From the NCBI GenBank assembly GCA_028688815.1, contig JAQTXJ010000001.1, positions 84,587 to 139,401 of the forward strand: a DNA stretch of 54,815 nt. Reading direction: 5' to 3'. The position numbers and the translations under genes were made by a program. Numbering within the stretch: position 1 is the first letter of the stretch; every line of letters begins with the position of its first letter. The notes beneath the pieces were generated by a model, which saw only the letters and a list, made by a program, of their open reading frames with translations, did not search any database and had not been told where the DNA came from. Of the stretch, positions 16,543-24,884 are shown piece after piece. Origin of the DNA: a bacterium. GTDB taxonomy: Bacteria; Hydrothermota; UBA3073; JACQXS01; JAQTXJ01.

Positions 16543-18027
16543 ATGAGTAATTTAATCTGTTTATTTGTAGTAATTCCTCTTTTTACGGCATTCCTTATTG
16601 GTATACTCTATAAACTTCATAACAGCGTTGCAGAAACTCTGGCAAATGTTTGTATATTTGCCCTTACCTGTCTTTCCGTATTGTTCATTTCCCAAGTAGC
16701 CGGCAACAATGCTTTGGTATATAAGATCGGTGGATGGATTCCGCCTTTTGGTATAGTTTTTGTTATAGATAGCCTATCTGTCCTTATGTTAGTACTTGTC
16801 AATACCGTAAGTCTTTTTGCAGTTATATACTCTATTTCTTATATGGAGCGCTATACCTCAAAACCTTATTATTATATATTATTTCTCTTAATGTTAGTCG
16901 GGATGAATGGTATAATTATTACAGGAGACTTATTTAATTTATTCGTCTTTATTGAAATCGCATCTATTTCTTCCTATGCGCTTGTAAGTTTTGGAATCCA
17001 GCACGAAGAACTTGAAGCAAGTTTCAAATATATGGTCATAGGAGAAATTGCATCTACTTTCATACTTTTCGCCATAATTTTATTGTATGCATGGGGCGGA
17101 TCATTAAATATGGCTGATATTGCTTTTAGAATCAACAGCGACTCCTTAGGCACTGCAAACAGTATGGTAAAATTTGTTTCTGTTTTATTTATATTCGGAT
17201 TTGGAGTAAAGGCAGCTATTGTTCCATTTCATGCATGGTTGCCGGATGCTCATCCATCAGCTCCTGCTCCGATATCATCAATGTTGTCGGGAGTATTGAT
17301 AAAAGTACTTGGTATATATGCACTTACGCGAGTGTTGTATTCCGTTCTCGGAATAACTCCTGTCATACAAAACGTTCTCCTCACGCTTGGAGCTATTTCT
17401 ATGGTTGCAGGAGCATTATTGGCATTGCCACAAATTGATTTCAAACGAATGTTAGCGTATTCTTCAATTTCTCAGGTAGGATATATACTTCTTGGTATCG
17501 CTTCGGGAAATTTCATTGGCATTACCGGTGGACTTTTCCACCTTGTTAATCACGGAGTATTTAAGAGTTTATTATTTATGGACGCCGGCTCTGTTGAACT
17601 TGGCACAAAGACACGCAAACTCAATGAACTTGGCGGCATTTCTGAAAAGATGCCTATTACCCATGGAAGTTTTCTTGCCGGAGCATTATCCATTGTAGGA
17701 ATGCCTCCTTTTAACGGATTCTGGAGTAAATTACTCATAATTATAGGACTTGCACAATCAAATCACACAGGGTTAGCGTTACTTGCTATTTGTATAGCAG
17801 TTGTAACCCTTGCTTACTACTTAAAAATTGAACGTTCGGTTTTCTGGGGCAAATTAAAAGAAGGATTACAGTTTGTAAAAGAAGCTCCTTTTTCAATGGC
17901 TTTTTCAATGATTATGTTAGCAATTATTTGTTTTGTCGGTGGATTGTTGTATTTTCACCCTATATTAAAAGACGCGGCACAGGTAGTTCATCAGGGAACT
18001 GCTTATGCCAACCACTTATTAAAATAA
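16543..18027 (+). CDS. mnhD: Mrp antiporter subunit D (NuoN/NuoM-like)
   Basis: 494 residues, a full-length proton-conducting subunit with about 14 helices. Diagnostic parts are FVFIEIASISSYALVSFG, FIFGFGVKAAIVPFHAWLPDAHPSAP with the key lysine and AHPSAPAPISSMLSG, then KRMLAYSSISQVGYILLG and HLVNHGVFKSLLFM. It conducts protons in exchange for Na+ or other cations in the Mrp complex of the cytoplasmic membrane. MnhE begins 1 nt after its stop codon. Homologous subunits in membrane-bound hydrogenases or formate lyases look alike, but the C-D-E-F order points to Mrp. Confidence 0.94.
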   Translation: MSNLICLFVVIPLFTAFLIGILYKLHNSVAETLANVCIFALTCLSVLFISQVAGNNALVYKIGGWIPPFGIVFVIDSLSVLMLVLVNTVSLFAVIYSISYMERYTSKPYYYILFLLMLVGMNGIIITGDLFNLFVFIEIASISSYALVSFGIQHEELEASFKYMVIGEIASTFILFAIILLYAWGGSLNMADIAFRINSDSLGTANSMVKFVSVLFIFGFGVKAAIVPFHAWLPDAHPSAPAPISSMLSGVLIKVLGIYALTRVLYSVLGITPVIQNVLLTLGAISMVAGALLALPQIDFKRMLAYSSISQVGYILLGIASGNFIGITGGLFHLVNHGVFKSLLFMDAGSVELGTKTRKLNELGGISEKMPITHGSFLAGALSIVGMPPFNGFWSKLLIIIGLAQSNHTGLALLAICIAVVTLAYYLKIERSVFWGKLKEGLQFVKEAPFSMAFSMIMLAIICFVGGLLYFHPILKDAAQVVHQGTAYANHLLK

Positions 18028-18028
18028 T

Positions 18029-18508
18029 ATGCGTAAAATATATTTTGCTATAATTTGTTTTATAGTTTGGGTGCTTTTAACGTGGAATTTTGGTTGGCAG
18101 GAACTTACTATGGGTGTAGTCGTTTCCTTATTTGTCTCTTTATTTTTTGGAGATAAGTTTTTAGGAATTAAAATTTTTTCTCCTGTCAGAATAGCATGGA
18201 TGCTTTATTATATACCTATATGGATATACTATTGTATAGTGGCAAACATTGATGTCGCCAAAAGAGTATTAAGCCCCAAAATGTTAATTAAACCCGGAAT
18301 TGTTAAAATACGAACAAACTTAAAAACCGATTTAGCAAAGGTTATGCTTGCGAATTCAATAACAATGACACCCGGAACAATGACTGTAGATATTTTAGGA
18401 GACGAACTTTATATTCACTGGATATATGTCAGCACAGAAAAAGAAATAGAAGCGACTAAAATAATAGCATCTGCTTTTGAAAAAATATTAAAACATATAT
18501 TTGAATAA
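18029..18508 (+). CDS. mnhE: Mrp antiporter subunit E
   Basis: 159 residues, standard for MnhE. Two N-terminal membrane segments (about 4-21 and 24-43) are followed by a third hydrophobic stretch (IAWMLYYIPIWIYYCIVANIDVAKRVL) and a soluble region with LANSITMTPGTMTVDILGDELYIHWI, the family's most conserved part. It is a structural subunit of the Mrp complex. It is tightly packed with mnhD upstream and mnhF downstream. Confidence 0.93.
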   Translation: MRKIYFAIICFIVWVLLTWNFGWQELTMGVVVSLFVSLFFGDKFLGIKIFSPVRIAWMLYYIPIWIYYCIVANIDVAKRVLSPKMLIKPGIVKIRTNLKTDLAKVMLANSITMTPGTMTVDILGDELYIHWIYVSTEKEIEATKIIASAFEKILKHIFE

Positions 18509-18509
18509 A

Positions 18510-18776
18510 ATGATAGATATACCTTTATATTTTTCTATTCCGCTTATTATATTTGCATTTATGTGTTTATATCGAATAGCCCGGGGACCTACGCTCGCGG
18601 ATAGAATAATGGGAATAGATTTTCTTACTATTATACTTATTGGTTATTGCAGTTTAATTGCTTATTATACAAATCGTCCATTCTTGCTTGATATTTCTCT
18701 TGTTCTTGCGCTTTTAAATTTCATCGGGACTGTTGTTCTGGCAAAATATCTTGAAAACAAAAAGTTAGATAAATAG
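18510..18776 (+). CDS. mnhF: Mrp antiporter subunit F
   Basis: 88 residues from the ATG at 18510; a TTG at 18501 could extend it by three residues and overlap mnhE. It has three helices and the motif RIARGPTLADRIMGIDFLTIILIGYCSLIAYYT, typical of MnhF, and ends near VVLAKYLENKK. It is a small membrane subunit of Mrp. Normally mnhG follows directly, but here three unrelated genes separate F from G. Confidence 0.92.
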   Translation: MIDIPLYFSIPLIIFAFMCLYRIARGPTLADRIMGIDFLTIILIGYCSLIAYYTNRPFLLDISLVLALLNFIGTVVLAKYLENKKLDK

Positions 18777-18786
18777 GAAAATAAAA

Positions 18787-18969
18787 ATGATTAATTGTAG
18801 TGGTGGCGGAATAAGTGGAGCATTAATTATATTAACAATCGGAGTAATATTTTTATTGCGCAATCTTGGTATAATTCAAACTCCGAGCTGGAGCATCATA
18901 TGGCCTATGATATTAATTATACTTGGACTAGTAGGCTTGTTAGAAAGGTGTTTCAGGAGGAAAATATAA
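18787..18969 (+). CDS. Small two-helix membrane protein (LiaI/LiaF-type TM region)
   Basis: 60 residues. Two hydrophobic segments with FLLRNLGII between them and SWSIIWPMILIILGLVGLLER at the end give the typical DUF5668/LiaI-LiaF transmembrane pattern. The family is associated with envelope-stress regulation in Gram-positive bacteria, but its role here is unknown. It lies inside the Mrp cluster and its stop abuts the next ATG. The ribosome binding site is weak. Confidence 0.72.
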   Translation: MINCSGGGISGALIILTIGVIFLLRNLGIIQTPSWSIIWPMILIILGLVGLLERCFRRKI

Positions 18970-19269
18970 ATGATAGAACATAAGACTTCCGGCAAAGCCA
19001 TCACTTCGATGGTATGCGGAATATTAAGCATTATTTTGCCTTTTGTTGGTTTTATTCTTGGAGTGCTTGCCATCATATTTAGTATCGTAGCACGCAACGA
19101 AATTAAACACAGTGAAGGAAAAATTGTTGGTGCCGGCATGGCAACAGCAGGACTGGTTTGTGGAATTGTAGGGTTAATAGCCGTAATCTTCTGGATATCA
19201 ATAGTAGGGCTTGTTTTCAAACTTATACTTAGCAGTATAAAATATTGGATGGGCGGTTGGTATTATTAA
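18970..19269 (+). CDS. DUF4190-type membrane protein
   Basis: 99 residues with two hairpin-like hydrophobic segments: SMVCGILSIILPFVGFILGVLAIIFSIVA (about 13-41) and GMATAGLVCGIVGLIAVIFW (about 56-75). The pattern SGKAITSMVCGILSI...ARNEIKHSEGKIVGAGMATAGLVCGIVG is characteristic of DUF4190. Function is unknown. An AGGAGG ribosome binding site lies at the end of the preceding gene. It is the second insertion between mnhF and mnhG. Confidence 0.78.
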   Translation: MIEHKTSGKAITSMVCGILSIILPFVGFILGVLAIIFSIVARNEIKHSEGKIVGAGMATAGLVCGIVGLIAVIFWISIVGLVFKLILSSIKYWMGGWYY

Positions 19270-19278
19270 AAAAAATTA

Positions 19279-19938
19279 ATGAAAAAATATTTTATTATGT
19301 TGGTTGCCCTTGTAAGTTTTACGGTAAATACATATGCGGGAGGAAGTTTTGGGATAAAAGGCGCATATACGTATGGAGGACTTAAAGCAAAAATACGTAC
19401 AATTAAAATTGATAACAATAGTGTAAGTAACGACTTCAGTAGCACTTCGAAAATGGAACACCCTCGAGGGTTTGGTGGAGAGTTGTTTTGCGATATCGGT
19501 ATCCCTTTATTACCGCTAGGTCTTGAAATAGGTGCAGGGTTTTATACGGAAAACTTTAAGGAAATTGCAGGAGATATTACTACTACTTATACCGTAAATT
19601 CAATAAAATTCTCAGGACTTGGCAAATATTATACCAAGGGAATTCCTATAATTTTACCTTGGATTGGACTGGGGCCATTTATTGGACTGAATACACATAA
19701 CGTTGCAACAACAATTTTGGGGCAAACGCTTACTACTACAGGGAATATGGTTCCAAATTTTGGATTAACTATAGGAACAGGAATTAAAATCGGAATTTTA
19801 CCAAAAACGGCAGTTAATGTGGGAATACTTCTTGACTATTATTTAGTATCTGAAGCGACAAGTAACACTGGAGCAATTACGACGGAATGGACATATTCCC
19901 AATGGAACTTAAATACTATAGTCGGAATAAGCTTTTAG
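19279..19938 (+). CDS. Predicted outer-membrane beta-barrel protein
   Basis: 219 residues. A signal peptide (MKKYFIMLVALVSFTVNTYAG) is followed by alternating beta-strand-like sequence (GIKGAYTYGGLKAKIRT, LEIGAGFYTENF, FGLTIGTGIKIGIL) ending WNLNTIVGISF with a terminal Phe, as in many barrel proteins. No named family was recognised. It sits on the same strand between the DUF4190 gene and mnhG with short gaps and is probably cotranscribed with the antiporter genes. Its job there is unknown. Confidence 0.68.
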   Translation: MKKYFIMLVALVSFTVNTYAGGSFGIKGAYTYGGLKAKIRTIKIDNNSVSNDFSSTSKMEHPRGFGGELFCDIGIPLLPLGLEIGAGFYTENFKEIAGDITTTYTVNSIKFSGLGKYYTKGIPIILPWIGLGPFIGLNTHNVATTILGQTLTTTGNMVPNFGLTIGTGIKIGILPKTAVNVGILLDYYLVSEATSNTGAITTEWTYSQWNLNTIVGISF

Positions 19939-19941
19939 GAG

Positions 19942-19965
19942 TGTAACTCAAGCTTCTAGCTTGAG
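19942..19965. repeat. CTCAAGCT-TCT-AGCTTGAG palindrome
   Basis: Perfect 8-bp arms (19947-19954 and 19958-19965) around TCT. A 23-nt stretch beginning at 19942 matches the reverse complement of 24182-24204, inside the DUF362 gene, at 22 positions. Confidence 0.75.
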
Positions 19966-19983
19966 AGGAGTGAAAATATAAAT

Positions 19984-20316
19984 ATGATAACTATTGGAAT
20001 TGTAATAATTATTATAGGTTTATTTTTTGATTTTTGCGGATCGCTCGGCATTGTTAGATTGCCCGATGTTTACAACCGTCTTCAAGCTGCAACAAAAGGC
20101 GTAACTCTCGGTACTTGCGGAATACTCATCGGAATATGTTTTATGTCCCATCAATCCGTATTTGTCATAAAATGCCTGCTTTGTTGTATTCTTTTAATGC
20201 TAACTTCTCCCATATCTACACATGCTCTTGTTCGCGCTGCTCATATCGCAGGCATAAAATTGTGGGATAAGAGTGTGGTTGATAAATACGAAGAAGATAA
20301 ACCCAAATCAGAATAG
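19984..20316 (+). CDS. mnhG: Mrp antiporter subunit G
   Basis: 110 residues with three helices. The motif FFDFCGSLGIVRLPDVYNRLQAATKGVTLGT matches the MnhG signature (GxxRxPDxYxRxHAxTKxxTLG) with Gln at the usual His position. HALVRAAHIAGIKLWDKSVVDKYEEDK is a typical ending. It completes the C, D, E, F, G set, displaced from mnhF by about 1.2 kb. A palindromic element lies just before it. A and B subunits are not in the window. Confidence 0.92.
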   Translation: MITIGIVIIIIGLFFDFCGSLGIVRLPDVYNRLQAATKGVTLGTCGILIGICFMSHQSVFVIKCLLCCILLMLTSPISTHALVRAAHIAGIKLWDKSVVDKYEEDKPKSE

Positions 20317-20328
20317 TTTTACCTTCAG

Positions 20329-20352
20329 AAGTAAAGAAATAGCTGTTTACTT
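20329..20352. terminator. Weak hairpin between convergent genes
   Basis: AAGTAAA / TTTACTT arms with a 10-nt loop, followed by CTCTTAATTCTTTT. It lies between mnhG and the minus-strand gene and may terminate both. Confidence 0.35.
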
Positions 20353-20374
20353 TCTCTTAATTCTTTTAATTTCT

Positions 20375-20803
20375 TTATGGCGCAGGAGAATAGAAAGCCG
20401 TCCCCGTAAATAAACACTTTACCGTTCCGCCAAGTGGATATGTTCCTCCTCTTTCGTCATGTGCCTGAAAGATTATTGTAATATTGGCACCTGTAGGAGA
20501 ACTGTAAACAAGCATTCCCTGGACATCGTAATAACCTGCTGCGCCTACATTTAAAAGGCTAAGAGTATCCGCAGTGTCAAAATCTTCGTCCTGCACTCCT
20601 TCCTGGGTAGTTCCGCCCCATAAAGAAGAGCCGAAAGTATATGTAAAGTGGACGGTAGAATTATTTACAGTTGTCCTTACATTTACCTCTAAGTTATACC
20701 CCATACTGTAAATACATCTGGCTTGTAAAAGCAATCCTCCAAGGTTTAAGACATCGGTAAAGGATGTTGCCCCGGTTGGCCGAAAATCTATTCTTATAGG
20801 CAT
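20375..20803 (-). CDS. C-terminal part of a frameshifted secreted protein
   Basis: 142 residues from ATG at 20803, but the reading frame makes sense further upstream: reading past the ATG gives FYSDTAKFA, which continues the motif style of the preceding ORF. The region looks like a beta-rich binding domain (LNLGGLLLQARCIYSMGYNLEVNVRTTVN, VQGMLVYSSPTGANITIIFQAHDE). No family was recognised. The overlap with 20794-22206 and the shared style mean both are probably one gene interrupted at the six-T run 20831-20836. No ribosome binding site supports independent initiation at MPIRIDF. Confidence 0.6.
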   Translation of the reverse strand: MPIRIDFRPTGATSFTDVLNLGGLLLQARCIYSMGYNLEVNVRTTVNNSTVHFTYTFGSSLWGGTTQEGVQDEDFDTADTLSLLNVGAAGYYDVQGMLVYSSPTGANITIIFQAHDERGGTYPLGGTVKCLFTGTAFYSPAP

Positions 20804-22206
20804 AGCAAATTTCGCTGTGTCTGAGTAGAATTTTTTGAACTATCTGTTAATCCTTTATGATGTCCTATAAATGTATCTGCTGTTGCATTTCCTGAAGTAA
20901 ATATATTGCCAGAATCAACAATGTTCTTCCCCCATAGTGTATCAGTAAATTTTCCTTGTCCTTTTACACTTAATGTTTTCGAAGGGATACTATCTAAAAT
21001 ACCTACTTTTTTTGAACTATCTATTCTCATTACTTCATTGTAATCTGCCCCACCATCATAACTATAAAATGCAATGGAACCTCTTTTATTTGCTGTATCT
21101 GGAATATAAACAATTTTACCAATACCAAAAGTTGTGTTTGTTCCACTTGTAGCTTGAGCAGTTAAAGTTATTCTACTGTTTGAACTTACGTCATCTTGAG
21201 CATTCCTAAATATTGTAGGGAGATAAAGTCTATTATACATGACAGCTTCAGATTCTTTTTGCATTTGGAATCCCTTTGTCCAGTTAATTGGATTTGTTCC
21301 TGAATTTGCAACATACATTGAAATTCCGGCACTGCCGAGTTCCAACAAACTTGCTCTCTTTGTCATATCATCTCTACTCCACAATTGACTTGCTAAATCA
21401 AAGTTAGAATTTACACCAAGGTTTATTGCCCCATCTGCCCTAAAAAGATAACTATTAATATTCGGAGCTATTGTCCCTGCACCACCCCCAGTTCCAAAGT
21501 CCCTTATTACTATGTGTCCCGTATCTGTTGTGCTATCAATTGTTAAAACTCCATTTATTAGGTAATTTCCTGTTTTTGTATCTCCTGTTGAGGATACAAA
21601 ATCTGTACTATGTTTACCATCTAATTTGTCAGAATCCCAACTATATAACGATTTAGCCGTTGAATCCGTATAAAGGCTATGTCCGGAAGAATCTACATAA
21701 TCTACATTTGCATTACGCGCATAATTAGCCGTATCTGCATTTATGGAATTATCCGCATTTTTTGATTTTATGGCATATCCAACACTTACTATCTTTTTTC
21801 TGGGGGATAAAACTTCGCTTTCAACCTGTGTTTCAAGATAAAGATACGTTCCATTAAAAATAGTATCGGGAATAGTCGTTACGCTACCTAACAAAACACT
21901 AAATACGCCTTTATTTGTTATGACGCTGTCTTGCGCTTCACTCCATAATGGAGTAAGCCCCGTTGGAGTATCATACAATCTGAATATCATATTATATTTT
22001 CCCGTTAATCCTGTCGTATCCGTTGCGGTGCAAACCCATCCCTGGTAATTAATTTCCGTCGGAATACCGGATTTTGAAGCAGTCAATTGAACTGATTTCT
22101 CTTTAGACTTAACTATTTTTACTTTAGAACTTGTTTTGCCTGTACCAAACAAACTAATTGGAAGCAACAATACTATTAACAAAACACCCCAAAAGGAACG
22201 TTTCAT
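20794..22206 (-). CDS. Secreted tail-fibre-like protein, N-terminal part (frameshifted)
   Basis: 470 residues. The ATG at 22206 has GGGAGG upstream and opens a signal peptide (MKRSFWGVLLIVLLLPISLFG); longer versions would run towards tRNA-Pro. The region EINYQGWVCTATDTTGLTGKYNMIFRLYDTP and VFSVLLGSVTTIPDTIFNGTYLYLETQVE is a beta-domain common in surface proteins of this kind of bacterium. The middle has repeated S/D/N-rich segments and SDKLDGKHSTDFVSS, as in tail-fibre or adhesin stalks. The frame ends at NSTQTQRNLLCL just where a +1 change at an A-run (minus strand) would continue into the next ORF. Predicted surface protein; function unknown. Confidence 0.72.
   Translation of the reverse strand: MKRSFWGVLLIVLLLPISLFGTGKTSSKVKIVKSKEKSVQLTASKSGIPTEINYQGWVCTATDTTGLTGKYNMIFRLYDTPTGLTPLWSEAQDSVITNKGVFSVLLGSVTTIPDTIFNGTYLYLETQVESEVLSPRKKIVSVGYAIKSKNADNSINADTANYARNANVDYVDSSGHSLYTDSTAKSLYSWDSDKLDGKHSTDFVSSTGDTKTGNYLINGVLTIDSTTDTGHIVIRDFGTGGGAGTIAPNINSYLFRADGAINLGVNSNFDLASQLWSRDDMTKRASLLELGSAGISMYVANSGTNPINWTKGFQMQKESEAVMYNRLYLPTIFRNAQDDVSSNSRITLTAQATSGTNTTFGIGKIVYIPDTANKRGSIAFYSYDGGADYNEVMRIDSSKKVGILDSIPSKTLSVKGQGKFTDTLWGKNIVDSGNIFTSGNATADTFIGHHKGLTDSSKNSTQTQRNLLCL
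20831..20836. other. Six-base homopolymer at the frame break
   Basis: TTTTTT on the plus strand (AAAAAA in the coding sense). One extra A would read SKKFYSDTAKFAMPIR and join both ORFs. It could be slippage, mutation or a sequencing error. Confidence 0.6.
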
Positions 22207-22245
22207 CTTTCCTCCCTTTTTATATTTAATCTTTTTCCCTAAAAG

Positions 22246-22324
22246 TGGTCGGGGAGAGTGGATTTGAACCACCGACCTCATGGTCCCGAACCATGCGCGC
22301 TGAACCGGGCTGCGCTACTCCCCG
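22246..22324 (-). tRNA. tRNA-Pro (anticodon CGG)
   Basis: Read on the minus strand it has acceptor arms CGGGGAG / CTCCCCG, anticodon stem CATGG / CCATG with loop TTCGGGA (anticodon CGG), T-arm GGTGG-TTCAAAT-CCACT, discriminator A and an encoded CCA. It reads proline codon CCG. It lies 39 nt upstream of the frameshifted secreted-protein gene on the same strand. Confidence 0.95.
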
Positions 22325-22393
22325 TTTTCTCAAATCAAATATAAAACAATATTATTAAGGCGAAAATCTATTTTTGCAAGTTTATTTTTTTAA

Positions 22394-23050
22394 CTACCCT
22401 TCGTCTTCAATTAACGGAACAAATACGCACTCAAATAATTTTCTCTCCTGCATTTTACCATTTACTTTTGTTACTACGGTCAATTCCTGTGTATATTTAT
22501 CTCCAACCGGGATTACAATTTTCCCACCTTCTTTTAGTTGTTCGAATAAAGAATCAGGTATATGATTTGTTCCTGCAGTTACAAGTATCTTATCAAAAGG
22601 CGAATATTCTTTCCAGCCTTTGCTGCCGTTTCCCGTTTTTACTAATATATTATTGTATCCCATTTCTTTCAATTTTGCCATTGAGTCATTTGCAAGTGAT
22701 TCAACCCGCTCAACAGAATAAACTTCTTTTACAATCTCTGCTAATATTGCCGTTTGATAACCGGAACCCGTTCCGACTTCAAGCACACGGTCGGCAGATT
22801 CAAGTACAAGTTCTTCCGTCATAATTGCTACCATATATGGCTGGGATATTGTTTGTTCCTTTCCTATAGGCAAAGGATAATCTTTGTATGCATCTTCCCG
22901 CAATGACTCCGGAACAAAATTATGTCGTTCTACTTTATTCATTGCCGAAAGAGTTTTTTCATCCGTTACGCCCCGCGCAACAATTTGCTCTTCCACCATC
23001 CGCTTGCGCATATCCTCAAAATATATTTTTGAGTAAGTTGATTGCATCAT
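22394..23050 (-). CDS. pcm: Protein-L-isoaspartate O-methyltransferase
   Basis: 218 residues. The SAM-binding motif VLEVGTGSGYQTAILAEIV is clear, preceded by MVEEQIVARGVTDEKTLSAMNKVERHNFVPE and PLPIGKEQTISQPYMVAIM, all characteristic of Pcm. It repairs isoaspartyl residues in damaged proteins in the cytoplasm. The ORF from 23050 overlaps surE by 35 nt; an internal ATG at 23011 would start 4 nt after the surE stop and is a possible alternative. The surE-pcm pairing is a classic stress/repair operon. Confidence 0.94.
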   Translation of the reverse strand: MMQSTYSKIYFEDMRKRMVEEQIVARGVTDEKTLSAMNKVERHNFVPESLREDAYKDYPLPIGKEQTISQPYMVAIMTEELVLESADRVLEVGTGSGYQTAILAEIVKEVYSVERVESLANDSMAKLKEMGYNNILVKTGNGSKGWKEYSPFDKILVTAGTNHIPDSLFEQLKEGGKIVIPVGDKYTQELTVVTKVNGKMQERKLFECVFVPLIEDEG

Positions 23051-23735
23051 AATTAGTCAAATCCAAAAGCAACGGAGTTACTGAAATATATCCTTCTTTA
23101 CAAGCTTCTATATCGGTTTCATTTTCAATAAAATCTTTTCTTGTTCCCCCGATTAGATAACAATTTCTATGTTTTGATACAATATCTTCGTAATTCCTTC
23201 TGCCCAATCTTGTTATTCTTATACCTTTGGGCATGTAAGGAATATTAACATTAAGAACCATACACGGATTATTCCATTGTCCCTTTTCTAATGATTTTAC
23301 AGCTTTATGGACAAAATCTACTGCCGCATCAAAATCCACACTTCCTTTATCATCTTCATTGAAAAAGGATAGTGCGATTGATGGTATCCCGGACATTGCG
23401 CCTTCAATTGCAGCGCCAACCGTTCCGGAATATCCAGCATCTTCGCCAAGATTTGCGCAACTATTTATACCTGAAATCACAATGTCAGGTTTAAAATCAA
23501 GTAACTCGTGAACCCCTAAAATAACGCAATCCGTGGGTGTTCCATAAACGGCTATTATGTCAGGAGCAAATCTTTTTATTTTTAGCGGCCTTTTCAATGT
23601 CAATGAACGGGAAGTAGCATTTGCTTCTACACCAGGCGCAACAATAGTTACGGTATAAGTTGTTTTAATTGCTTCGTATAAAACTCTTATCCCTTTAGCA
23701 TTAACTCCATCATCATTTGTAAGAAGTATTTTCAT
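23016..23735 (-). CDS. surE: 5'/3'-nucleotidase SurE
   Basis: 239 residues. The N-terminal MKILLTNDDGVNAKGI holds the metal-binding Asp pair (D8, D9), and PDIVISGINSCANLGEDAGYSGTVGAA holds the catalytic Ser/Asn region. SLTLKRPL and YGTPTDCVILG are also family motifs. SurE hydrolyses nucleoside monophosphates with a divalent metal. It is upstream of and overlaps pcm. The DUF362 gene ends 9 nt upstream of its start, so the three genes may be transcribed together. Confidence 0.95.
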   Translation of the reverse strand: MKILLTNDDGVNAKGIRVLYEAIKTTYTVTIVAPGVEANATSRSLTLKRPLKIKRFAPDIIAVYGTPTDCVILGVHELLDFKPDIVISGINSCANLGEDAGYSGTVGAAIEGAMSGIPSIALSFFNEDDKGSVDFDAAVDFVHKAVKSLEKGQWNNPCMVLNVNIPYMPKGIRITRLGRRNYEDIVSKHRNCYLIGGTRKDFIENETDIEACKEGYISVTPLLLDLTNYDAINLLKNIF

Positions 23736-23744
23736 TTTAAAAAA

Positions 23745-24821
23745 TTATTCTATTTCTACTATTTCATATTTTTGTGTTCCAAGTCCGATTTTCTCTGCAT
23801 AATCCAATTGAATTTCAGGTTTGATTTGATGCCATAATTTACCAAATCTTCCATTAGACGCTTTTTCTACCATATCATAAGAAGCACGATCTATACTCAC
23901 CGGGTCAGACGATGCAAGGATTCCAATGTCCGGTGTTACAAAAGCTTCCGTCGCAGGCCAGCAATCACAAAATGGAGCTATGTTTATCAAGAAATTAATA
24001 TAACCTACTCCTTTTTTACCATAAACCGCCCCTTTTGCATATTCTGCCATTGCTTCCTGGAGTCTTGAAGTTTCTTCGCCCCAGTTTATATCTATAGCTC
24101 GAGAAGGACAAACCGAAATACAGGAAGTGCACATAATACATTTTTGAGGTATAATTTTTGCCACATTATCCACTCTAATATTCAAGCTGGAAGCTTGAGT
24201 TACAATTTCTATTGCTTTTGTCGGGCACCATTTTATACATAATCCACAACCTGTACATTTTTTATTTACAACGGGTGGTTTTCCCGAATGCTGTTCTAGT
24301 TTGCCTTGTTTTGCAGCACATCCCATACCAAGATTTTTCAGGGCTCCTCCGAATCCGGTACCAAAATGTCCCTTAAAATGTGATATAACAATCATCTTAT
24401 CCGCATAATAAATTCCACTTGCAATCTTTAAATCCTTAAAATGCGTGCCTTCGCTTTTTACGGAAACGTAACTCTCCCCTCTTAACCCATCTGCAATGAT
24501 AATCGGTGCCCCCCCAAACCCATCCCATAAAGCTTGCTCAATATGTGTCGGAGCAAGCATGCGTCTTCCTGCATAAAGCGAACCCGTATCCGTAAGAAAA
24601 GGAATTGCATTACTTTTCTTTATTGTTTCAACAAGTTTTTTTACAAAAACAGGATTTATGAAATTCGTATTACCGTATTCTCCGAAATGCAATTTGCAAG
24701 CAACAAGCTCACCAGGTACAAGCAAATCATTAAATCCCGCAGTAACAAATAATTTAACAAGCTTCTCGAGAATATTACACTTAACCGAAGCCTTAAAATC
24801 TATAAAATAAACTTTACCCAT
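23745..24821 (-). CDS. DUF362 domain protein with two 4Fe-4S ferredoxin motifs
   Basis: 358 residues. A DUF362 domain covers about 1-175 (VYFIDFKA, CKLHFGEYGN, TDTGSLYAGRR, HFKGHFGTGFGGALKNLGMGC). A bacterial ferredoxin module follows, with CTGCGLCIKWCP (189-200) and CIMCTSCISVCP (228-239), each binding a [4Fe-4S] cluster. The C-terminal part (DIGILASSDPVSIDRASYDM) is usual for the family. Function is not established; an electron-transfer or metal-related role is likely. A palindromic repeat lies in frame between the two clusters (residues 206-214, TQASSLN), and the same element occurs in an intergenic region near mnhG. Confidence 0.86.
   Translation of the reverse strand: MGKVYFIDFKASVKCNILEKLVKLFVTAGFNDLLVPGELVACKLHFGEYGNTNFINPVFVKKLVETIKKSNAIPFLTDTGSLYAGRRMLAPTHIEQALWDGFGGAPIIIADGLRGESYVSVKSEGTHFKDLKIASGIYYADKMIVISHFKGHFGTGFGGALKNLGMGCAAKQGKLEQHSGKPPVVNKKCTGCGLCIKWCPTKAIEIVTQASSLNIRVDNVAKIIPQKCIMCTSCISVCPSRAIDINWGEETSRLQEAMAEYAKGAVYGKKGVGYINFLINIAPFCDCWPATEAFVTPDIGILASSDPVSIDRASYDMVEKASNGRFGKLWHQIKPEIQLDYAEKIGLGTQKYEIVEIE
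24182..24204. repeat. In-gene copy of the CAAGCT palindrome
   Basis: TCAAGCT-GGA-AGCTTGA followed by GTTACA; reverse-complement match (22 of 23) to 19942-19964. It lies within the coding frame of the DUF362 protein. Confidence 0.75.
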
Positions 24822-24884
24822 ATTAAGTCAAATCAAAAATCAATTCCACATTGTCCACATATAATAATATTTCATATTATCTGG

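Noticed and set aside
20375-22206. Prophage tail-fibre module
   Set aside because: The protein has fibre-like motifs but also a signal peptide, and no other phage genes are nearby.
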